Positions 18,251-29,446 of a DNA stretch of 64,000 nt are shown here, one piece after another; within the stretch, counting starts at the first letter, position 1, and the number at the start of each line of letters is the position of its first letter. A program made the translations under genes and the position numbers. Below the pieces are notes generated by a model. It ran no database searches, was not told the origin of the DNA, and worked only from the letters and a program-made list of their open reading frames with translations. This DNA is from Alphaproteobacteria bacterium (GTDB taxonomy: Bacteria; Pseudomonadota; Alphaproteobacteria; Rhizobiales; Beijerinckiaceae), in NCBI GenBank assembly GCA_016869435.1, contig VGEB01000004.1:1-64000 (forward strand), written 5' to 3'.

Positions 18251-18727
18251 CTACGGCCCCGCGGCTCGGCAATTGGGGCTGAAGGCGTGATTGCGATCCA
18301 AACCGACGACGCACCAGGTGACGCCAGGTCCGGCGCCGATAAAGCCCAGGCCTTCTCCAATATTATAGACGACCTCTCTCCCGACGCCGTCGTTGAACAA
18401 CGCGCGTCCCCGACAATAGCGACGCGGGATATAACTCAGTCCGTTGTTGCGGACGCCCCTTTCAGCGACGCCTTCAAATTCGACGATGGCCAGCGGCGAA
18501 TTCCAATACCACGCCTCCCTGGCGGCGAAATCCGAGACAATTCGGGCGAGAATGATCGGATCGGCGCAGTAGGGCGTGAGCCCCGAATAGGGCAGAATTC
18601 TATATTCCGCCGGCGGATTTTCTTCGCGTGCAGGTTGGGCGGCCGCCGACGCAGCGCCGAGCGCGAGAAGCGCGGCCGCCGCGGCGCACGCCCAGACTTC
18701 GCCAATTCCGGAACTGGTGCGTCGCAT
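18251..18727 (-). CDS. Conserved secreted hypothetical protein
   Basis: 158 aa. Signal peptide about residues 10-31 (ACAAAAALLALGAASAAA), then a compact domain with four Cys (TPYCAD, RRYCRGRA, TWCVVG, SPNCRA) suggesting two disulfides. The segment AREAWYWNSPLAIVEFEG followed by IPRRYCRGRALFNDG is familiar from proteins of unknown function in rhizobia. Lies 27 bases upstream of the RNase T2 start in the same direction, so both may be exported from one transcript. Confidence 0.6.
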   Translation of the reverse strand: MRRTSSGIGEVWACAAAAALLALGAASAAAQPAREENPPAEYRILPYSGLTPYCADPIILARIVSDFAAREAWYWNSPLAIVEFEGVAERGVRNNGLSYIPRRYCRGRALFNDGVGREVVYNIGEGLGFIGAGPGVTWCVVGLDRNHAFSPNCRAAGP

Positions 18728-18873
18728 CTCGCTCTCCTCATCCCGCCAATGATCGACGATTGACGCCGAAATCCCGGCGCGTCAAGGCGGCGAGCCGCAC
18801 TGTCAAGACGATAAACCGAGCAATTAACCGAAGTATCCCGACAAGGATGTCAAGGCGCTCAATACGCGCTATA

Positions 18874-20190
18874 ATGGCTCCCATGTCTATGAGTGTGCAG
18901 ACCTTGCGCCGCGTTATCGCGCTCTTGCTTGGCGCATTGTTGGCGAGCGCAGCGCCCGACCCGTCCTTTGCGCAGGATCCCTTTACCGAGTTCTTCGGCG
19001 GGCTTTTCGGCGGCCCGCAGCACGGATATGGGCATCGCGGCGAGCCGCGGGTGCGGCGGATCATGCCGCACCGGGAAAATCGCGGACCGACCTATTGGCA
19101 CGGCCAGACTGACAACCCGCGCCGCGCCGCCAAACGCACGGACGGCGGGGCGACGGACCAGGCTCAGAGCACGGTGGCCACGCAGCCGACCTTTTTCGTC
19201 GCGACCGTCGGCGACACGCTGGGCGTGCTCCTCGCCGACGGCCTGAAAGAAGGATTCTCGGATCGTCCCGACGTGGCGATCCTGCGCAAGGGCAGAGAGA
19301 GCAGCGGCCTTGTGCGTGACGACTTCTACGATTGGCCGAAGGCGGCGAAGGAGATCGCCGCCGACGCGCAAAAGATCAATGTCGCCGTGATCATGCTCGG
19401 CAGCAACGATCGTCAGGCGATTCAGCAGGGTCAGGAGTCCTACGAGCCGCTGTCGCCGCGCTGGCGTGAAATCTATGCGGCGCGCGTCGACGCGGTGATC
19501 GCGGCCTTCAAGGAAAAGAACATCCCGGTCATTTGGGTCGGCCTTCCGGTCATGAAGAACGAACGGCTATCGGCCGACATGGCGCAGCTCAACGACATTT
19601 TCAAAGCCCGCGCGGCCCATGCCGACATACCTTACGTCGATCTCTGGGATGCGATGACCGACGAACATGGCCAGTACAGCGCGTTCGGGCCAGACATCAA
19701 CGGTCAGATCGTCAAGTTGCGTTCGGCCGACGGCGTGCATTTCACTGAGGCCGGCGCGCGAAGCGTCGCGCATTTCGTCGAAGGCGAAATCAAGAAGTAT
19801 TACGACGCCTATCGGCAACAGGCCCCGGTCGCCGGCGCTCCGGCCGCGCCCGCATCCGAGGCGTCGAAGGACGCGGCGGCGCCCCAGCAGCCGATTGCGG
19901 CGACGCCGGCGAACGGTCAGCCGATCACATTCCGCTCCCCCGTGGGCGGCCCCTCGGCGGCTCCGACCTTGCCCGATCGCCCCGCGGTCGGCCCGACTCA
20001 ACAGTTGACCGGCGCTGGGACGGCGAACGAGCTCGCCAGAAAAACTCCCGCCGGCAAGGCCGCTGACGCGCCAGCGCAGGCGCTCGTTCGACATGTCTTC
20101 ATCGAGGGCGGCGACCAAAGTCCGCGCGACAATCGCGCCGACGACTTTAGCTGGCGTCCGGCGCCGAACGCCGCGTCTCAGCCGCAATAG
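18874..20190 (+). CDS. SGNH/DUF459-like exported protein with altered nucleophile
   Basis: About 438 aa. Signal peptide (residues 1-34), a Gly/His/Arg-rich stretch, then a SGNH-type domain: block I reads VGDTLGVLLADGL, block III LGSND, block V DGVHFTEAGA with Asp and His. The normal block I Ser (GDS) is Thr here, so classical esterase activity is doubtful. The C-terminal 130 residues are Pro/Ala-rich and probably disordered. The family is found near cell-wall or lipid-acyl functions. ATG 18874 and 18883 are both possible; neither has a strong ribosome-binding site. Confidence 0.7.
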   Translation: MAPMSMSVQTLRRVIALLLGALLASAAPDPSFAQDPFTEFFGGLFGGPQHGYGHRGEPRVRRIMPHRENRGPTYWHGQTDNPRRAAKRTDGGATDQAQSTVATQPTFFVATVGDTLGVLLADGLKEGFSDRPDVAILRKGRESSGLVRDDFYDWPKAAKEIAADAQKINVAVIMLGSNDRQAIQQGQESYEPLSPRWREIYAARVDAVIAAFKEKNIPVIWVGLPVMKNERLSADMAQLNDIFKARAAHADIPYVDLWDAMTDEHGQYSAFGPDINGQIVKLRSADGVHFTEAGARSVAHFVEGEIKKYYDAYRQQAPVAGAPAAPASEASKDAAAPQQPIAATPANGQPITFRSPVGGPSAAPTLPDRPAVGPTQQLTGAGTANELARKTPAGKAADAPAQALVRHVFIEGGDQSPRDNRADDFSWRPAPNAASQPQ

Positions 20191-20272
20191 CGAATTGTGC
20201 GCTGGCGCACGGAACGCTTTTCGGTGGTTTTGCATTGTCTCTGCACGACAGGGAAATTGTGGAGCCCCCGTT

Positions 20273-21052
20273 ATGTCCCAACACGAGTTCGCTGCCCGCC
20301 GCTTTTTGAAGGTCGCCGCCGTCGCCGCCCTTGCGGGACTTTCATCGACCGTCGCCAACGCTCAGGAACGCTCCTTCATGGGACTGTTCGATCTGGCGCC
20401 TAGCGTGCAGGAGACGCCTGCCGCCTATGACGCGCGCGAGCGGCAGGCTTATGATGGCGGCCAAGAGCAGCAAAACTATTATGGCGCTCAAGACCCGCGC
20501 TCCTATTACGCGTCTCAGGACCCGCAGGCCTATTACGGCTCCCAGGACCAGCAAGCTTATTACGGCGAGCAGGAAGACGCGCGTCTCGCGCGCGAATATC
20601 CCACCACAACGCGCGAAATCGTGCAGGACCCGACCAACGAGCGTCCTGGCACGATCACCGTCGACACCAAGAATCGCTATCTCTATATGTCGCTGGCGAA
20701 CGGACAGGCCGTGCGCTACGGCGTCGGCGTCGGCCGCGAGGGCTTCACCTGGAAAGGCAGGACGCATATCGGCCGCAAGGAAGCCTGGCCGAACTGGACG
20801 CCTCCAGCGGCGATGTTGAAGCGCCGGCCCGATCTGCCGCGCCACATGGCCGGCGGCGAGGACAATCCGCTCGGCGCGCGCGCCATGTATCTTTACTCGG
20901 GCGATCGCGACACCATGTTCCGTATCCACGGCTCGAACGAGCCCTGGACGATCGGCCAAGCGGTTTCCTCGGGTTGCATCCGCATGCTGAATGCTGACGT
21001 GACCGACCTGTTCAGCCGCGTGAAAGTGGGCACGACGGTGGTCGTGCTGTAG
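20273..21052 (+). CDS. L,D-transpeptidase with Tyr/Gln repeat linker
   Basis: 259 aa, exported (twin-Arg-like ARRFLKVAAVAALAGL signal, cleavage near ANAQ). Between the signal and the catalytic domain lie four imperfect 9-10-residue repeats of the form (S/A)YY(G/A)xQDxQ (about residues 63-101). The C-terminal YkuD domain has His219 (IHGSNEP) and the nucleophile Cys235 in SSGCIRM. It forms 3-3 crosslinks or attaches proteins to peptidoglycan in the periplasm. A terminator follows. It lies 82 bases after the SGNH gene. Confidence 0.9.
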   Translation: MSQHEFAARRFLKVAAVAALAGLSSTVANAQERSFMGLFDLAPSVQETPAAYDARERQAYDGGQEQQNYYGAQDPRSYYASQDPQAYYGSQDQQAYYGEQEDARLAREYPTTTREIVQDPTNERPGTITVDTKNRYLYMSLANGQAVRYGVGVGREGFTWKGRTHIGRKEAWPNWTPPAAMLKRRPDLPRHMAGGEDNPLGARAMYLYSGDRDTMFRIHGSNEPWTIGQAVSSGCIRMLNADVTDLFSRVKVGTTVVVL

Positions 21053-21075
21053 GCGAGCCAAACCTCAAAATTAAA

Positions 21076-21102
21076 GGCCCCGGTTTCCGGGGTCTTTCTT
21101 TT
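21076..21102 (+). terminator. Rho-independent terminator after the L,D-transpeptidase
   Basis: GGCCCCGG, loop TTT, CCGGGGTC, then a T-rich run (TTTCTTTT). The A/T-rich flank on the other side (TTAAAG) means it could also work weakly for the leftward small membrane gene that ends at 21120. Confidence 0.75.
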
Positions 21103-21119
21103 GCGCCCTCTTTTGCGCC

Positions 21120-21329
21120 CTATTCCAGCGAGCACGTAAATACGAAGTTGGTGAGCGCCGAGAAGGTCACCTGGACGAAGATCCATGCGCCGATCAGCGA
21201 CCAAGCGAGCTGGTATTTCTCACGGCCGTAAAGAAAGGCGCCAAAGAGCGGCAGGATCAGGAAAAAGAACTGCCAGGGCGTGCTGACGAATGTATCGCAG
21301 TACCAGAGATTTAGCTTTTCGCTGACCAT
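21120..21329 (-). CDS. Small membrane protein downstream of gltD
   Basis: 69 aa with two predicted transmembrane helices ([17 protein letters not shown] and [19 protein letters not shown]) and a start AGGTGAGAG-spacer-ATG at 21329. Two Cys. No family recognised. It begins 5 bases after the gltD stop, so it is probably the last gene of the glutamate synthase transcript. Confidence 0.55.
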   Translation of the reverse strand: MVSEKLNLWYCDTFVSTPWQFFFLILPLFGAFLYGREKYQLAWSLIGAWIFVQVTFSALTNFVFTCSLE

Positions 21330-21334
21330 TACTC

Positions 21335-22753
21335 TCACCTTGGCAGATTGGTTTCGCCCATAAGGAATTCATCCACCGAGTGGGCGCATTGGCGGCCTTC
21401 GCGAATAGCCCAAACGACGAGCGATTGTCCGCGCCGCATGTCTCCACATGCGAAGATTTTCTCGCGAGACGCCTGATAGCCGCGGGTGTCCGCCGCGACA
21501 TTGCCGCGGGAATCGAGAACGACGCCGAGCCCTTCGAGCAGGCCTTCGCGCATCGGCGACACGAAACCCATTGCGAGCAGCACGAGATCAGTCCGCAGCT
21601 TGAACTCGCTCCCCGGCTCTTCCTGCATTTTGCCGTCAACGCGCACGCAGCGCAGCGCCTTTACCGCGCCGTCTTTGCCTTCGAATTCGCGCGTCAGCAC
21701 CGAAAACTCGCGCGACGAACCCTCCTCATGAGAGGAGGACGTGCGCAGCTTCAGCGGCCAGTCGGGCCAAGTGAGCAGCTTGTGCTCTTTTTCCGGCGGG
21801 CGCGGCATGATTTCGAGCTGAGTCACCGAAAGCGCGCCCTGGCGCACCGACGTCCCGATGCAGTCGGAGCCGGTGTCGCCGCCGCCGATGACGATGACGT
21901 GCTTGCCGGTGGCGAGGATCGGCTCATTGGTGGTGAGCGGCTCCCCAGAGACCCGGCGGTTCTGTTGCGGCAAAAAGTCCATCGCGAAGTGAACGCCGAG
22001 CAACTCGCGGCCGGGGATCGGCAAATCGCGCGGCTGCTCGGCGCCGCCGGCAAGGACCACTGCGTCATGCCCCGCAACCAAATCCTCGGCGGACAAATCG
22101 ACGCCGACATGAACCCCGCAGTGAAACGCGACGCCCTCCGCCGCCATCTGCTGAACGCGGCGGTCGATGAGATCCTTCTCCATTTTGAAGTCGGGGATGC
22201 CATAGCGCAACAAGCCGCCCGGCTTCGCGTGCTTTTCATACACTTGCACGTCATGGCCGGCGCGCGCGAGCTGCTGCGCCGCGGCCAGGCCCGCCGGTCC
22301 GGAGCCGACGACCGCGATCTTCTTGCCTGTCTTGCGCTTGGGCGGTTCTGGAACGACCCAGCCTTGCTCAAATCCGCGGTCGACGATTGCGCATTCAATG
22401 GTTTTGATTGTGACCGGTTGATCCTGGAGATTCAGTGTGCAGGACGCCTCACAGGGCGCCGGGCAAACGCGGCCGGTGAACTCCGGGAAGTTGTTCGTCG
22501 AATGCAGATTGACGAGGGCGCGCCGCCACTCGCCGTGGTAGACGAGGTCATTCCAGTCGGGAATCTGGTTATTGACCGGGCATCCGTTGTGACAAAACGG
22601 AATGCCGCAATCCATGCAGCGCGACGCCTGGTTGCGCGTCGTTTCGTCCGACAACGGAATGACGAATTCGCGATAGTGGCGAATGCGGTCGGCCGCCGGC
22701 TTATATTTGCGGTCCTGCCGGTCGATCTCGAGAAACCCGGTCACCTTACCCAT
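21335..22753 (-). CDS. gltD: Glutamate synthase (NADPH) small subunit
   Basis: 472 aa FAD/NADPH and iron-sulfur subunit that passes electrons to GltB in the glutamine-to-glutamate reaction. N-terminal Cys-rich iron-sulfur part ([20 protein letters not shown], then CPAPCEASC); FAD-binding [25 protein letters not shown]-binding [11 protein letters not shown]. The start [10 protein letters not shown] at 22753 has AAGGTG upstream and is the conserved N-terminus; the longer open frame is not. Separated from gltB by a diguanylate cyclase gene. Confidence 0.95.
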   Translation of the reverse strand: MGKVTGFLEIDRQDRKYKPAADRIRHYREFVIPLSDETTRNQASRCMDCGIPFCHNGCPVNNQIPDWNDLVYHGEWRRALVNLHSTNNFPEFTGRVCPAPCEASCTLNLQDQPVTIKTIECAIVDRGFEQGWVVPEPPKRKTGKKIAVVGSGPAGLAAAQQLARAGHDVQVYEKHAKPGGLLRYGIPDFKMEKDLIDRRVQQMAAEGVAFHCGVHVGVDLSAEDLVAGHDAVVLAGGAEQPRDLPIPGRELLGVHFAMDFLPQQNRRVSGEPLTTNEPILATGKHVIVIGGGDTGSDCIGTSVRQGALSVTQLEIMPRPPEKEHKLLTWPDWPLKLRTSSSHEEGSSREFSVLTREFEGKDGAVKALRCVRVDGKMQEEPGSEFKLRTDLVLLAMGFVSPMREGLLEGLGVVLDSRGNVAADTRGYQASREKIFACGDMRRGQSLVVWAIREGRQCAHSVDEFLMGETNLPR

Positions 22754-22952
22754 CTTATCGCGCACCTTTCGCGCCTCGACCGCGGAGGCAACGGCATTTT
22801 TGTCATAGGCGCGGCAGCCTTGTGCCGAAAGCGAAATCGCTTTCTGGCCTAAGCGCCCTGAGCTGCCGCAATCTTGGATGTTTTCTAAACGCTTTCGAGG
22901 CGTCGGCGTCAAGCCGCGACGCTGCTGCGCCGCCGGAGCCGACCGCGCAGGC

Positions 22953-24173
22953 CTATCTGGCTCTGGGGTTCAGGCCGCCGGCCGCAGGGGCGACGCGGAA
23001 CTGATCCTCCTTGACGCGGCTGTGCAGCAATTTTACGCGCCGGCGAGACTTCACCTCGTAAAGCGCTTCGTCAGCCACCGCGAGAAGAGCCTCGGCGTCC
23101 GCGCCATGTTCGGGCACGAGCGCCACGCCGACGCTGACGCCGATCGTGGCGCAAACGCCGTCGCCCAAATCGTAAGGCGCGGAAATGGCGTTCGTCAGCC
23201 GCTGGCTCAGCTCCGTCGCCTGTTCGCTGGTCAACCCTCTGGCCAGCACCACGAACTCATCGCCGCCGATCCGCGCGGCCACGTCGGTTGCGCGCAAGGA
23301 TTGGCGCAGGCGGTCCGCCACCAATTTCAGCAGCCTGTCTCCAGCGGCGTGTCCATAGGTGTCATTGACCGACTTGAAGTTATCGAGATCGAGAAAGAGA
23401 ACCGCGAGATCACCGCCATGCGGGGAGCCCGAATTCAGGCTGGCGTCCACGGCGGCGGCCAGTCCGGCGCGATTTGATAGCCCAGTGAGCGCGTCATGTT
23501 TGGCGCGATGCGCGTTCTCCAACTCTCCGCGCATCGTCGCCACCAGCATCTTGCTAAGAGTAAATGCGGCGGCGCTCATTGCGGCGAGATAAAGCGGCAC
23601 TTGCAGTAAAACCACATAGAGCGCAGGCTGGCCTGCGATAATGACCGCCGGCGCGAACGGGCCGAGGCTCAGCAGCATCATTAAGGTCGCCAAACGCGGC
23701 GCGCCGAAGGTTCGAAAACAGACGCCGCCAACCATCGCCGTCGCCGACGAACACGCGAGCGTGGCGACGACCCAGTCGCCGCTGATCAGACTGACAAAGC
23801 CGCCATAGCCGATGCTGGCGCTCCACAGCAGGCCAAGCAGTAGATAAAGGTCCGTCGGAGTTTCACGCCGTTCCGACGCGGCGCGGCGCGCGATCAACAA
23901 TGCCGTCAGCCGAAATCCGCAAATTGCGACCTCTAGGACGAGCCAAAAGATGAATGGCGGCGACGGCTGGCGGGTGACGATCACGGCCGCGACTGCGATC
24001 GTGTTGACGACGCCCGCTGCGAACACGGGAAGAGTGCCGAACAGGCCGCTAATCAGCTTCAGCTGGATATCGCGGGACGCGCCAAGACCCGGGTACGCGA
24101 GCCAGCGCACCGCAGCCCAGCGCGGCATGCTGTAAACCCTCGGGACGTCTCGCATCAGCTTCCTCGCCGCCAT
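22953..24173 (-). CDS. Membrane-bound diguanylate cyclase (GGDEF)
   Basis: 406 aa. About six hydrophobic segments (residues 40-210) form a membrane sensor of the MHYT/7TM-like size, followed by a GGDEF domain. The active-site motif is GGDEF at 303-307 ([11 protein letters not shown]), with [18 protein letters not shown] upstream for metal and GTP binding, so it looks active and makes cyclic di-GMP. No EAL domain. It sits between gltB (116 bases upstream) and gltD (199 bases downstream) in the same direction, an unusual place. Confidence 0.88.
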   Translation of the reverse strand: MAARKLMRDVPRVYSMPRWAAVRWLAYPGLGASRDIQLKLISGLFGTLPVFAAGVVNTIAVAAVIVTRQPSPPFIFWLVLEVAICGFRLTALLIARRAASERRETPTDLYLLLGLLWSASIGYGGFVSLISGDWVVATLACSSATAMVGGVCFRTFGAPRLATLMMLLSLGPFAPAVIIAGQPALYVVLLQVPLYLAAMSAAAFTLSKMLVATMRGELENAHRAKHDALTGLSNRAGLAAAVDASLNSGSPHGGDLAVLFLDLDNFKSVNDTYGHAAGDRLLKLVADRLRQSLRATDVAARIGGDEFVVLARGLTSEQATELSQRLTNAISAPYDLGDGVCATIGVSVGVALVPEHGADAEALLAVADEALYEVKSRRRVKLLHSRVKEDQFRVAPAAGGLNPRAR

Positions 24174-24289
24174 TAAGGAAAACCGCTGAGATTAAGCGAT
24201 GTTAGTTATAATCGCCCCCGTTTTACAATCCCTGGCGACAAACGCAAGGCGACGCTCGTGCGCCGCCTCGTCAACTCACTGCGCTGAAA

Positions 24290-27200
24290 TCACTCGCCGG
24301 CGGCCCTGAGGTGCTGAGGCTGCTTCTTGCGCGCGTTCAGTTCATTGAGCGCGCGCCGATATTCGACCGGCATCACCTTCCGGAACTTAGCCATGCAATT
24401 CGGCCAATCGTCGAGAATGTCACGCGCGCGCGTCGAGCCAGTGTAGCGCAGATGATTTGCGATCAGCTGACGCAGACGTTCGGCGTCGAAGCGCGTCATG
24501 TCGCTCATCACGTCGACGCGGCCGTGGCCTTCGAGATCGCCGGACTGGTGATAGGCGTCGGTCATGGCGGTTTCCTCGTCGCGCACCGGCTCGAGGTCGA
24601 CCATCGCAAGGTTGCAGCGCGTCGAGAAGGCGTCGTCCTCGTCCAAGACATAGGCGATGCCGCCCGACATGCCGGCGGCGAAGTTGCGGCCGGTCGGGCC
24701 GAGCACCACCACGACGCCGCCCGTCATATATTCGCAGCCATGATCGCCGACGCCCTCGACGACGGCGATCGCTCCCGAGTTGCGCACGGCGAAGCGCTCG
24801 CCGGCGACGCCGCGGAAATAGCATTCGCCAGCGATGGAGCCGTAGAGCGCGGTGTTGCCGACAATGATCGACTTCGCTGGGTCGATCCGCTTGGCGGCGC
24901 GCGACGGATGAACAATGAGCTTTCCTCCCGAGAGACCCTTGCCGACATAGTCATTGGCTTCGCCTTCGAGGCGCAACGTCACGCCGCGCGCGAGAAACGC
25001 GCCAAAGCTCTGGCCCGCCGTCCCGGTCGCGCGAATGTCGATGGTATCCTCGGGGAGTCCCGCATGGCCGTAGATCCGCGCCACCTCGCCGGAGAGCATC
25101 GCGCCCGTTGCGCGATCGACGTTACGGATCGGCGTTTCGATCGACACCTTGGCGCCGCGATCGAGCGCCGCGCGCGCCTGGGCGACAAGCGTGTTGTCGA
25201 GGACCTTATCCAGTCCGTGATCCTGCGCGGCGCTGTGCCGAATGGCGGCGCCCTCTCCTCTCGGCTTGAAGAACAGCCTGGAAAAGTCAAGCCCGCGCGC
25301 CTTCCAATGCGCGATCGCCTTCTCCTTATCGAGCATCTGCATCTGCCCGATCATCTCGTCGAAGCTGCGATAGCCCATGGCGGCCATGAGTTCGCGCACT
25401 TCTTCGGCGACGAAGAAGAAGTAGTTGATGACATGTTCGGGCAGGCCGACGAAACGCTTGCGCAAAACAGGGTCCTGAGTCGCGACGCCGACGGGGCATG
25501 TGTTGAGATGACACTTGCGCATCATGATGCAGCCCGCCGCGATCAGCGGCGCCGTCGCGAAACCGAATTCGTCCGCGCCAAGCAGCGCGCCAATCACCAC
25601 GTCGCGGCCCGTGCGCAAACCGCCATCGACCTGCACGGCGATGCGCGAACGCAGATTGTTCAGCACCAGCGTCTGATGCGTTTCGGCGAGGCCGATCTCC
25701 CATGGCGAACCCGCGTGTTTGATCGACGTCAGCGGCGAAGCGCCAGTGCCGCCCTCGAAACCGGAGATCGTCACATGATCGGCGCGGCCCTTGGAGACGC
25801 CCGCAGCGACGGTGCCGACGCCCACCTCCGAGACGAGCTTCACTGACACGGCGGCGCGCGGATTGGCGTTCTTGAGATCGAAGATCAGCTGAGCCAAATC
25901 CTCGATCGAATAAATGTCATGGTGCGGCGGCGGCGAGATCAGGCCGACGCCAGGCGTCGAGTGACGCACCTTGGCGATGACCGCGTCGACCTTGTCGCCC
26001 GGCAGCTGACCGCCTTCGCCGGGCTTCGCGCCCTGCGCCATCTTGATCTGAATCATGTCGGCGTTGACGAGATATTCCGTCGTCACGCCGAAGCGGCCAG
26101 ACGCCACCTGCTTGATGGCGCTGCGCATCGAGTCGCCATTCGGCAGCGGCTTGAATCTATCTGGCTCTTCGCCGCCCTCGCCCGTGTTCGATTTGCCGCC
26201 GATACGATTCATCGCGATGGCGAGCGTCGTGTGCGCCTCGCGCGAGATCGAGCCGAACGACATGGCGCCTGTCGAAAAGCGCTTGACGATCACGCTTGCC
26301 GGTTCGACCTCATCGAGCGGAACCGGCTTACGGCCGTCCTCCTCGGCCTCCTTGATGCGGAAGAGACCGCGCAAATTGAGAAGCCGCTCATTCTGCTCAT
26401 TCAAGAGCTTGGCGAAGGCGCGATATTTGTCCTGCGCGTTGCTGCGCACGGCGTGCTGCAGCAGCGATACGGTCTGCGGCGTCCAGCTGTGCGCTTCGCC
26501 CCTGATGCGAAAGGCGTAGTCGCCGCCGACGTCAAGCGCTTCCTTGTAGACGGGCGCGTCGCTGAAGGCGAGACGATGACGGCGCACGGTCTCGCGCGCA
26601 ATTTCCTCGAGCCCGACGCCTTCGATGCGGGTCGTCGTGCCGGTGAAGAATTCATCGACGAAGCTTTGCGCAAGACCCACGGCGTCGAAAATCTGCGCGC
26701 CGCAATAGGATTGATAGGTGGAGATGCCCATCTTGGACATCACCTTGAGAAGCCCTTTGTCGACGGCCTTGATGAAGCGCTTGACGGCCGTCGGACCATC
26801 GACGTCGGAGGGAAATTCGCCCGCCGACGCAATGAGCGTTTCAAACGCGAGATAGGGATTGATCGCTTCGGCGCCGTAGCCCGCAAGGCAGCAGAAATGA
26901 TGCACCTCGCGCGCCTCGCCAGTCTCGACGACGAGACCGACGGACGTCCGCAGCCCTCTGCGGATCAGATGATGATGCACCGCCGCCGTTGCAAGCAGCG
27001 CGGGTATCGGAATGCGGTCCGGCCCCACCATCCGGTCTGACAGAATGATGATGTTATAGCGGCTGTTGACCGCCTCTTCGGCGCGTTCGCACAGCCGCTT
27101 GATCGCCGCGCGCATGCCCTCCGCGCCTTTCGCGGCGTCATAGGTGACATCGATCGTCTTAGTGTCGAAACTGTCCTCGATCGTGCCGATCCAGCGAATC

Positions 27201-28984
27201 TTTTCCAAATCTTCGCTGGTCAGGATCGGCTGGCGCACTTCGAGGCGCTTCTTGTTCGCCGAACCCTCATGGTCGAGGATGTTGGGCCGCGGGCCGATGA
27301 AGGAAACGAGGCTCATCACCAGCTCTTCGCGGATCGGATCGATCGGCGGATTGGTCACCTGAGCGAAGTTCTGCTTGAAATAGGTGTAGAGCAGCTTTTC
27401 TTTGTCCGAGAGCGGCGACACGGGCGTGTCCGTGCCCATCGAGCCGACCGCCTCCTGGCCGGTCACGGCCATCGGGAAGAGCAAGAGATCGAGATCTTCC
27501 TGCGTGTAGCCAAAGGCCTGCTGACGATCGAGCATCGACACGTCCCAGCGCGCGGGGCGCGTATCGACCGGCTTCAAGTCCTCCAGCTGAATCTGGGTGC
27601 GCGCCAGCCACTCCTTGTAGGGGTGCGAGTTCGACAGCTGCTTCTTGATCTCGTCGTCCGAGATGATCCGTCCCTGTTCCAGATCGACAAGCAGCATCTT
27701 GCCGGGTTGAAGACGCCACTTCGTAACGACTTTCTCTTCAGGAATGGGCAGCACGCCCATTTCTGAAGCCATGACGACGAGACCGTCGTCGGTGACGAGA
27801 TAACGGGCGGGACGCAGTCCATTGCGGTCCAGCGTCGCGCCGATCTGCAGCCCGTCAGTGAAGGCCATGGCGGCGGGACCATCCCACGGCTCCATCAGCG
27901 CCGCGTGATGCTCATAGAAAGCCTTGCGGTCAGCGTCCATCAGCGGATTGCCGGCCCAGGCCTCAGGGATCAGCATCATCACCGCATGGGCGAGCGAATA
28001 GCCGCCGCGCACGAGGAATTCGAGCGCATTGTCGAAACAGGCGGTGTCGGACTGGCCCTCATAGGAGATCGGCCACAGCTTGCTGATCTCTTTGCCAAAG
28101 AGCGGCGAAGAGACCGACGCCTGACGCGCCGCCATCCAATTCAAATTGCCGCGCAGCGTATTGATCTCGCCATTATGCGCGACGAAGCGATAAGGATGCG
28201 CCAACCGCCACGACGGAAAGGTGTTGGTCGCGAAGCGCTGATGCACGAGCGCCAGCGCCGAGATGAAACGCTCGTCCTTGAGATCGAGGAAATATTCGCC
28301 AAGCTGCGAAACGAGCACCATCCCCTTGTAGACGATGGTGCGCGACGATACCGAGACGGCGTAGAATTCGCGTCCGCCGTTGCCAAGCTTGTAAATCTCG
28401 TTCGACGCCGCCTTGCGGGCAAGATAGATGCGCCGCTCGAAAACGTCGGCGTCCGCGACGTCGGCGCCCCGACCGATGAAGATTTGCGCATGATGCGGTT
28501 CGACGGCCTTCACCGCGTCGCCAAGATCGCTCGAATTGACGGGAAGATCGCGCCAGCCGAGGACGACGAGCCCCTCTTCTTCAACCGATTTTTCGATGAT
28601 GCCGCGCGCGCTCGCGCGCGTCTCTGGATCGCGCGGGAGGAAGAACTGGCCAATCGCGTAATCGCCGGCGGCGGGAAGCGTAATGCCGAGCCTCGCGCAT
28701 TCCGTCCGGAAGAAGTCATGCGGGATTTGAACGAGAATGCCGCAACCGTCGCCGAGCTTGGGATCGGCGCCGACAGCCCCGCGATGGTCGAGATTGAGCA
28801 ATATCTGCAGGCCCATCTCGACGATCGCATGCGACTTCTCGTTGCGCATGTTGGCGACGAAGCCGACTCCGCAGGAGTCATGCTCGTTGGCGGGATCGTA
28901 AAGACCTTGCGCCGGCGGAAGAGCGGGATCGCGACCGAGCGGCTGCGCTCCGGCTTCAGCGAAATGCTGGGCGGCTTTCGTCAT
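24290..28984 (-). CDS. gltB: Glutamate synthase (NADPH) large subunit
   Basis: 1564 aa. N-terminal Ntn-type glutaminase domain: a 37-residue propeptide precedes the catalytic Cys38 (EHDSCGVGF). The central and FMN-binding synthase domains contain [20 protein letters not shown] and [22 protein letters not shown]; the 3Fe-4S cluster Cys are in [16 protein letters not shown]. The C-terminal GXGXG beta-helix holds [12 protein letters not shown] and [11 protein letters not shown]. It transfers ammonia from glutamine to 2-oxoglutarate. Paired with gltD downstream. Confidence 0.96.
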   Translation of the reverse strand: MTKAAQHFAEAGAQPLGRDPALPPAQGLYDPANEHDSCGVGFVANMRNEKSHAIVEMGLQILLNLDHRGAVGADPKLGDGCGILVQIPHDFFRTECARLGITLPAAGDYAIGQFFLPRDPETRASARGIIEKSVEEEGLVVLGWRDLPVNSSDLGDAVKAVEPHHAQIFIGRGADVADADVFERRIYLARKAASNEIYKLGNGGREFYAVSVSSRTIVYKGMVLVSQLGEYFLDLKDERFISALALVHQRFATNTFPSWRLAHPYRFVAHNGEINTLRGNLNWMAARQASVSSPLFGKEISKLWPISYEGQSDTACFDNALEFLVRGGYSLAHAVMMLIPEAWAGNPLMDADRKAFYEHHAALMEPWDGPAAMAFTDGLQIGATLDRNGLRPARYLVTDDGLVVMASEMGVLPIPEEKVVTKWRLQPGKMLLVDLEQGRIISDDEIKKQLSNSHPYKEWLARTQIQLEDLKPVDTRPARWDVSMLDRQQAFGYTQEDLDLLLFPMAVTGQEAVGSMGTDTPVSPLSDKEKLLYTYFKQNFAQVTNPPIDPIREELVMSLVSFIGPRPNILDHEGSANKKRLEVRQPILTSEDLEKIRWIGTIEDSFDTKTIDVTYDAAKGAEGMRAAIKRLCERAEEAVNSRYNIIILSDRMVGPDRIPIPALLATAAVHHHLIRRGLRTSVGLVVETGEAREVHHFCCLAGYGAEAINPYLAFETLIASAGEFPSDVDGPTAVKRFIKAVDKGLLKVMSKMGISTYQSYCGAQIFDAVGLAQSFVDEFFTGTTTRIEGVGLEEIARETVRRHRLAFSDAPVYKEALDVGGDYAFRIRGEAHSWTPQTVSLLQHAVRSNAQDKYRAFAKLLNEQNERLLNLRGLFRIKEAEEDGRKPVPLDEVEPASVIVKRFSTGAMSFGSISREAHTTLAIAMNRIGGKSNTGEGGEEPDRFKPLPNGDSMRSAIKQVASGRFGVTTEYLVNADMIQIKMAQGAKPGEGGQLPGDKVDAVIAKVRHSTPGVGLISPPPHHDIYSIEDLAQLIFDLKNANPRAAVSVKLVSEVGVGTVAAGVSKGRADHVTISGFEGGTGASPLTSIKHAGSPWEIGLAETHQTLVLNNLRSRIAVQVDGGLRTGRDVVIGALLGADEFGFATAPLIAAGCIMMRKCHLNTCPVGVATQDPVLRKRFVGLPEHVINYFFFVAEEVRELMAAMGYRSFDEMIGQMQMLDKEKAIAHWKARGLDFSRLFFKPRGEGAAIRHSAAQDHGLDKVLDNTLVAQARAALDRGAKVSIETPIRNVDRATGAMLSGEVARIYGHAGLPEDTIDIRATGTAGQSFGAFLARGVTLRLEGEANDYVGKGLSGGKLIVHPSRAAKRIDPAKSIIVGNTALYGSIAGECYFRGVAGERFAVRNSGAIAVVEGVGDHGCEYMTGGVVVVLGPTGRNFAAGMSGGIAYVLDEDDAFSTRCNLAMVDLEPVRDEETAMTDAYHQSGDLEGHGRVDVMSDMTRFDAERLRQLIANHLRYTGSTRARDILDDWPNCMAKFRKVMPVEYRRALNELNARKKQPQHLRAAGE

Positions 28985-29446
28985 CTCGGCGTCTCCTCGA
29001 CAGGATTGCGCGCCTCTTCGTGCGCGCCTCCCGCCCGCTCATCGAACCATAAAACTGTCGTAGGCGTGATCGAAATCGTCACAGCCCCGACGCTTCATTC
29101 CGCCCTGACGCAGGTTCCGCAATGGCGGGCTGCGAATCCTCGCATCCTCAGCTCGCCGTTCCTAGCAAGGCAAGGGACGCGCCACCCTTGCGCGCCCTTT
29201 CATTCCTCTTAGGCGACGGCGTCCGGTCGAGCGCCGAGCACTTAGATGAAACAATGGCTTCCAAGAGCGAGCCCCGTTTTTAAGGTCAGCATGGCTGACT
29301 TATCTGCGGGGCTAACTTACTGCCAGATTTGCGCTGAAGTGACAAGCAGCCGCATGCGCTTTGGGCGCCTTCGCAGTCCAACGCTCGCCGTAATGTTGTC
29401 AGAGCATTCTTACCGTGGTCGAGAGGGCCTGAACAAGGAAAGATCA
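28985..29446. other. 462-bp intergenic region between gltB and a secreted-protein gene
   Basis: Divergent promoter region of gltB (leftward) and the rightward secreted protein. I see no convincing gene. It holds a nested inverted repeat at 29271-29312: outer stem GCCCCG/CGGGGC and inner stem AAG(G)TCAGC/GCTGACTT with a 2-3-base loop. That could be a structured 5' leader of the rightward gene or an operator. An in-frame upstream extension of the rightward gene is open to 29246, but a good ribosome-binding site occurs only before 29447. Confidence 0.5.

Noticed and set aside
20459-20575. Possible CRISPR-like array
   Set aside because: The repeats are in frame within the L,D-transpeptidase, are imperfect and lack unique spacers.
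27905-29212. Long rightward open frame opposite the start of gltB
   Set aside because: Mirror frame of gltB; no ribosome-binding site.
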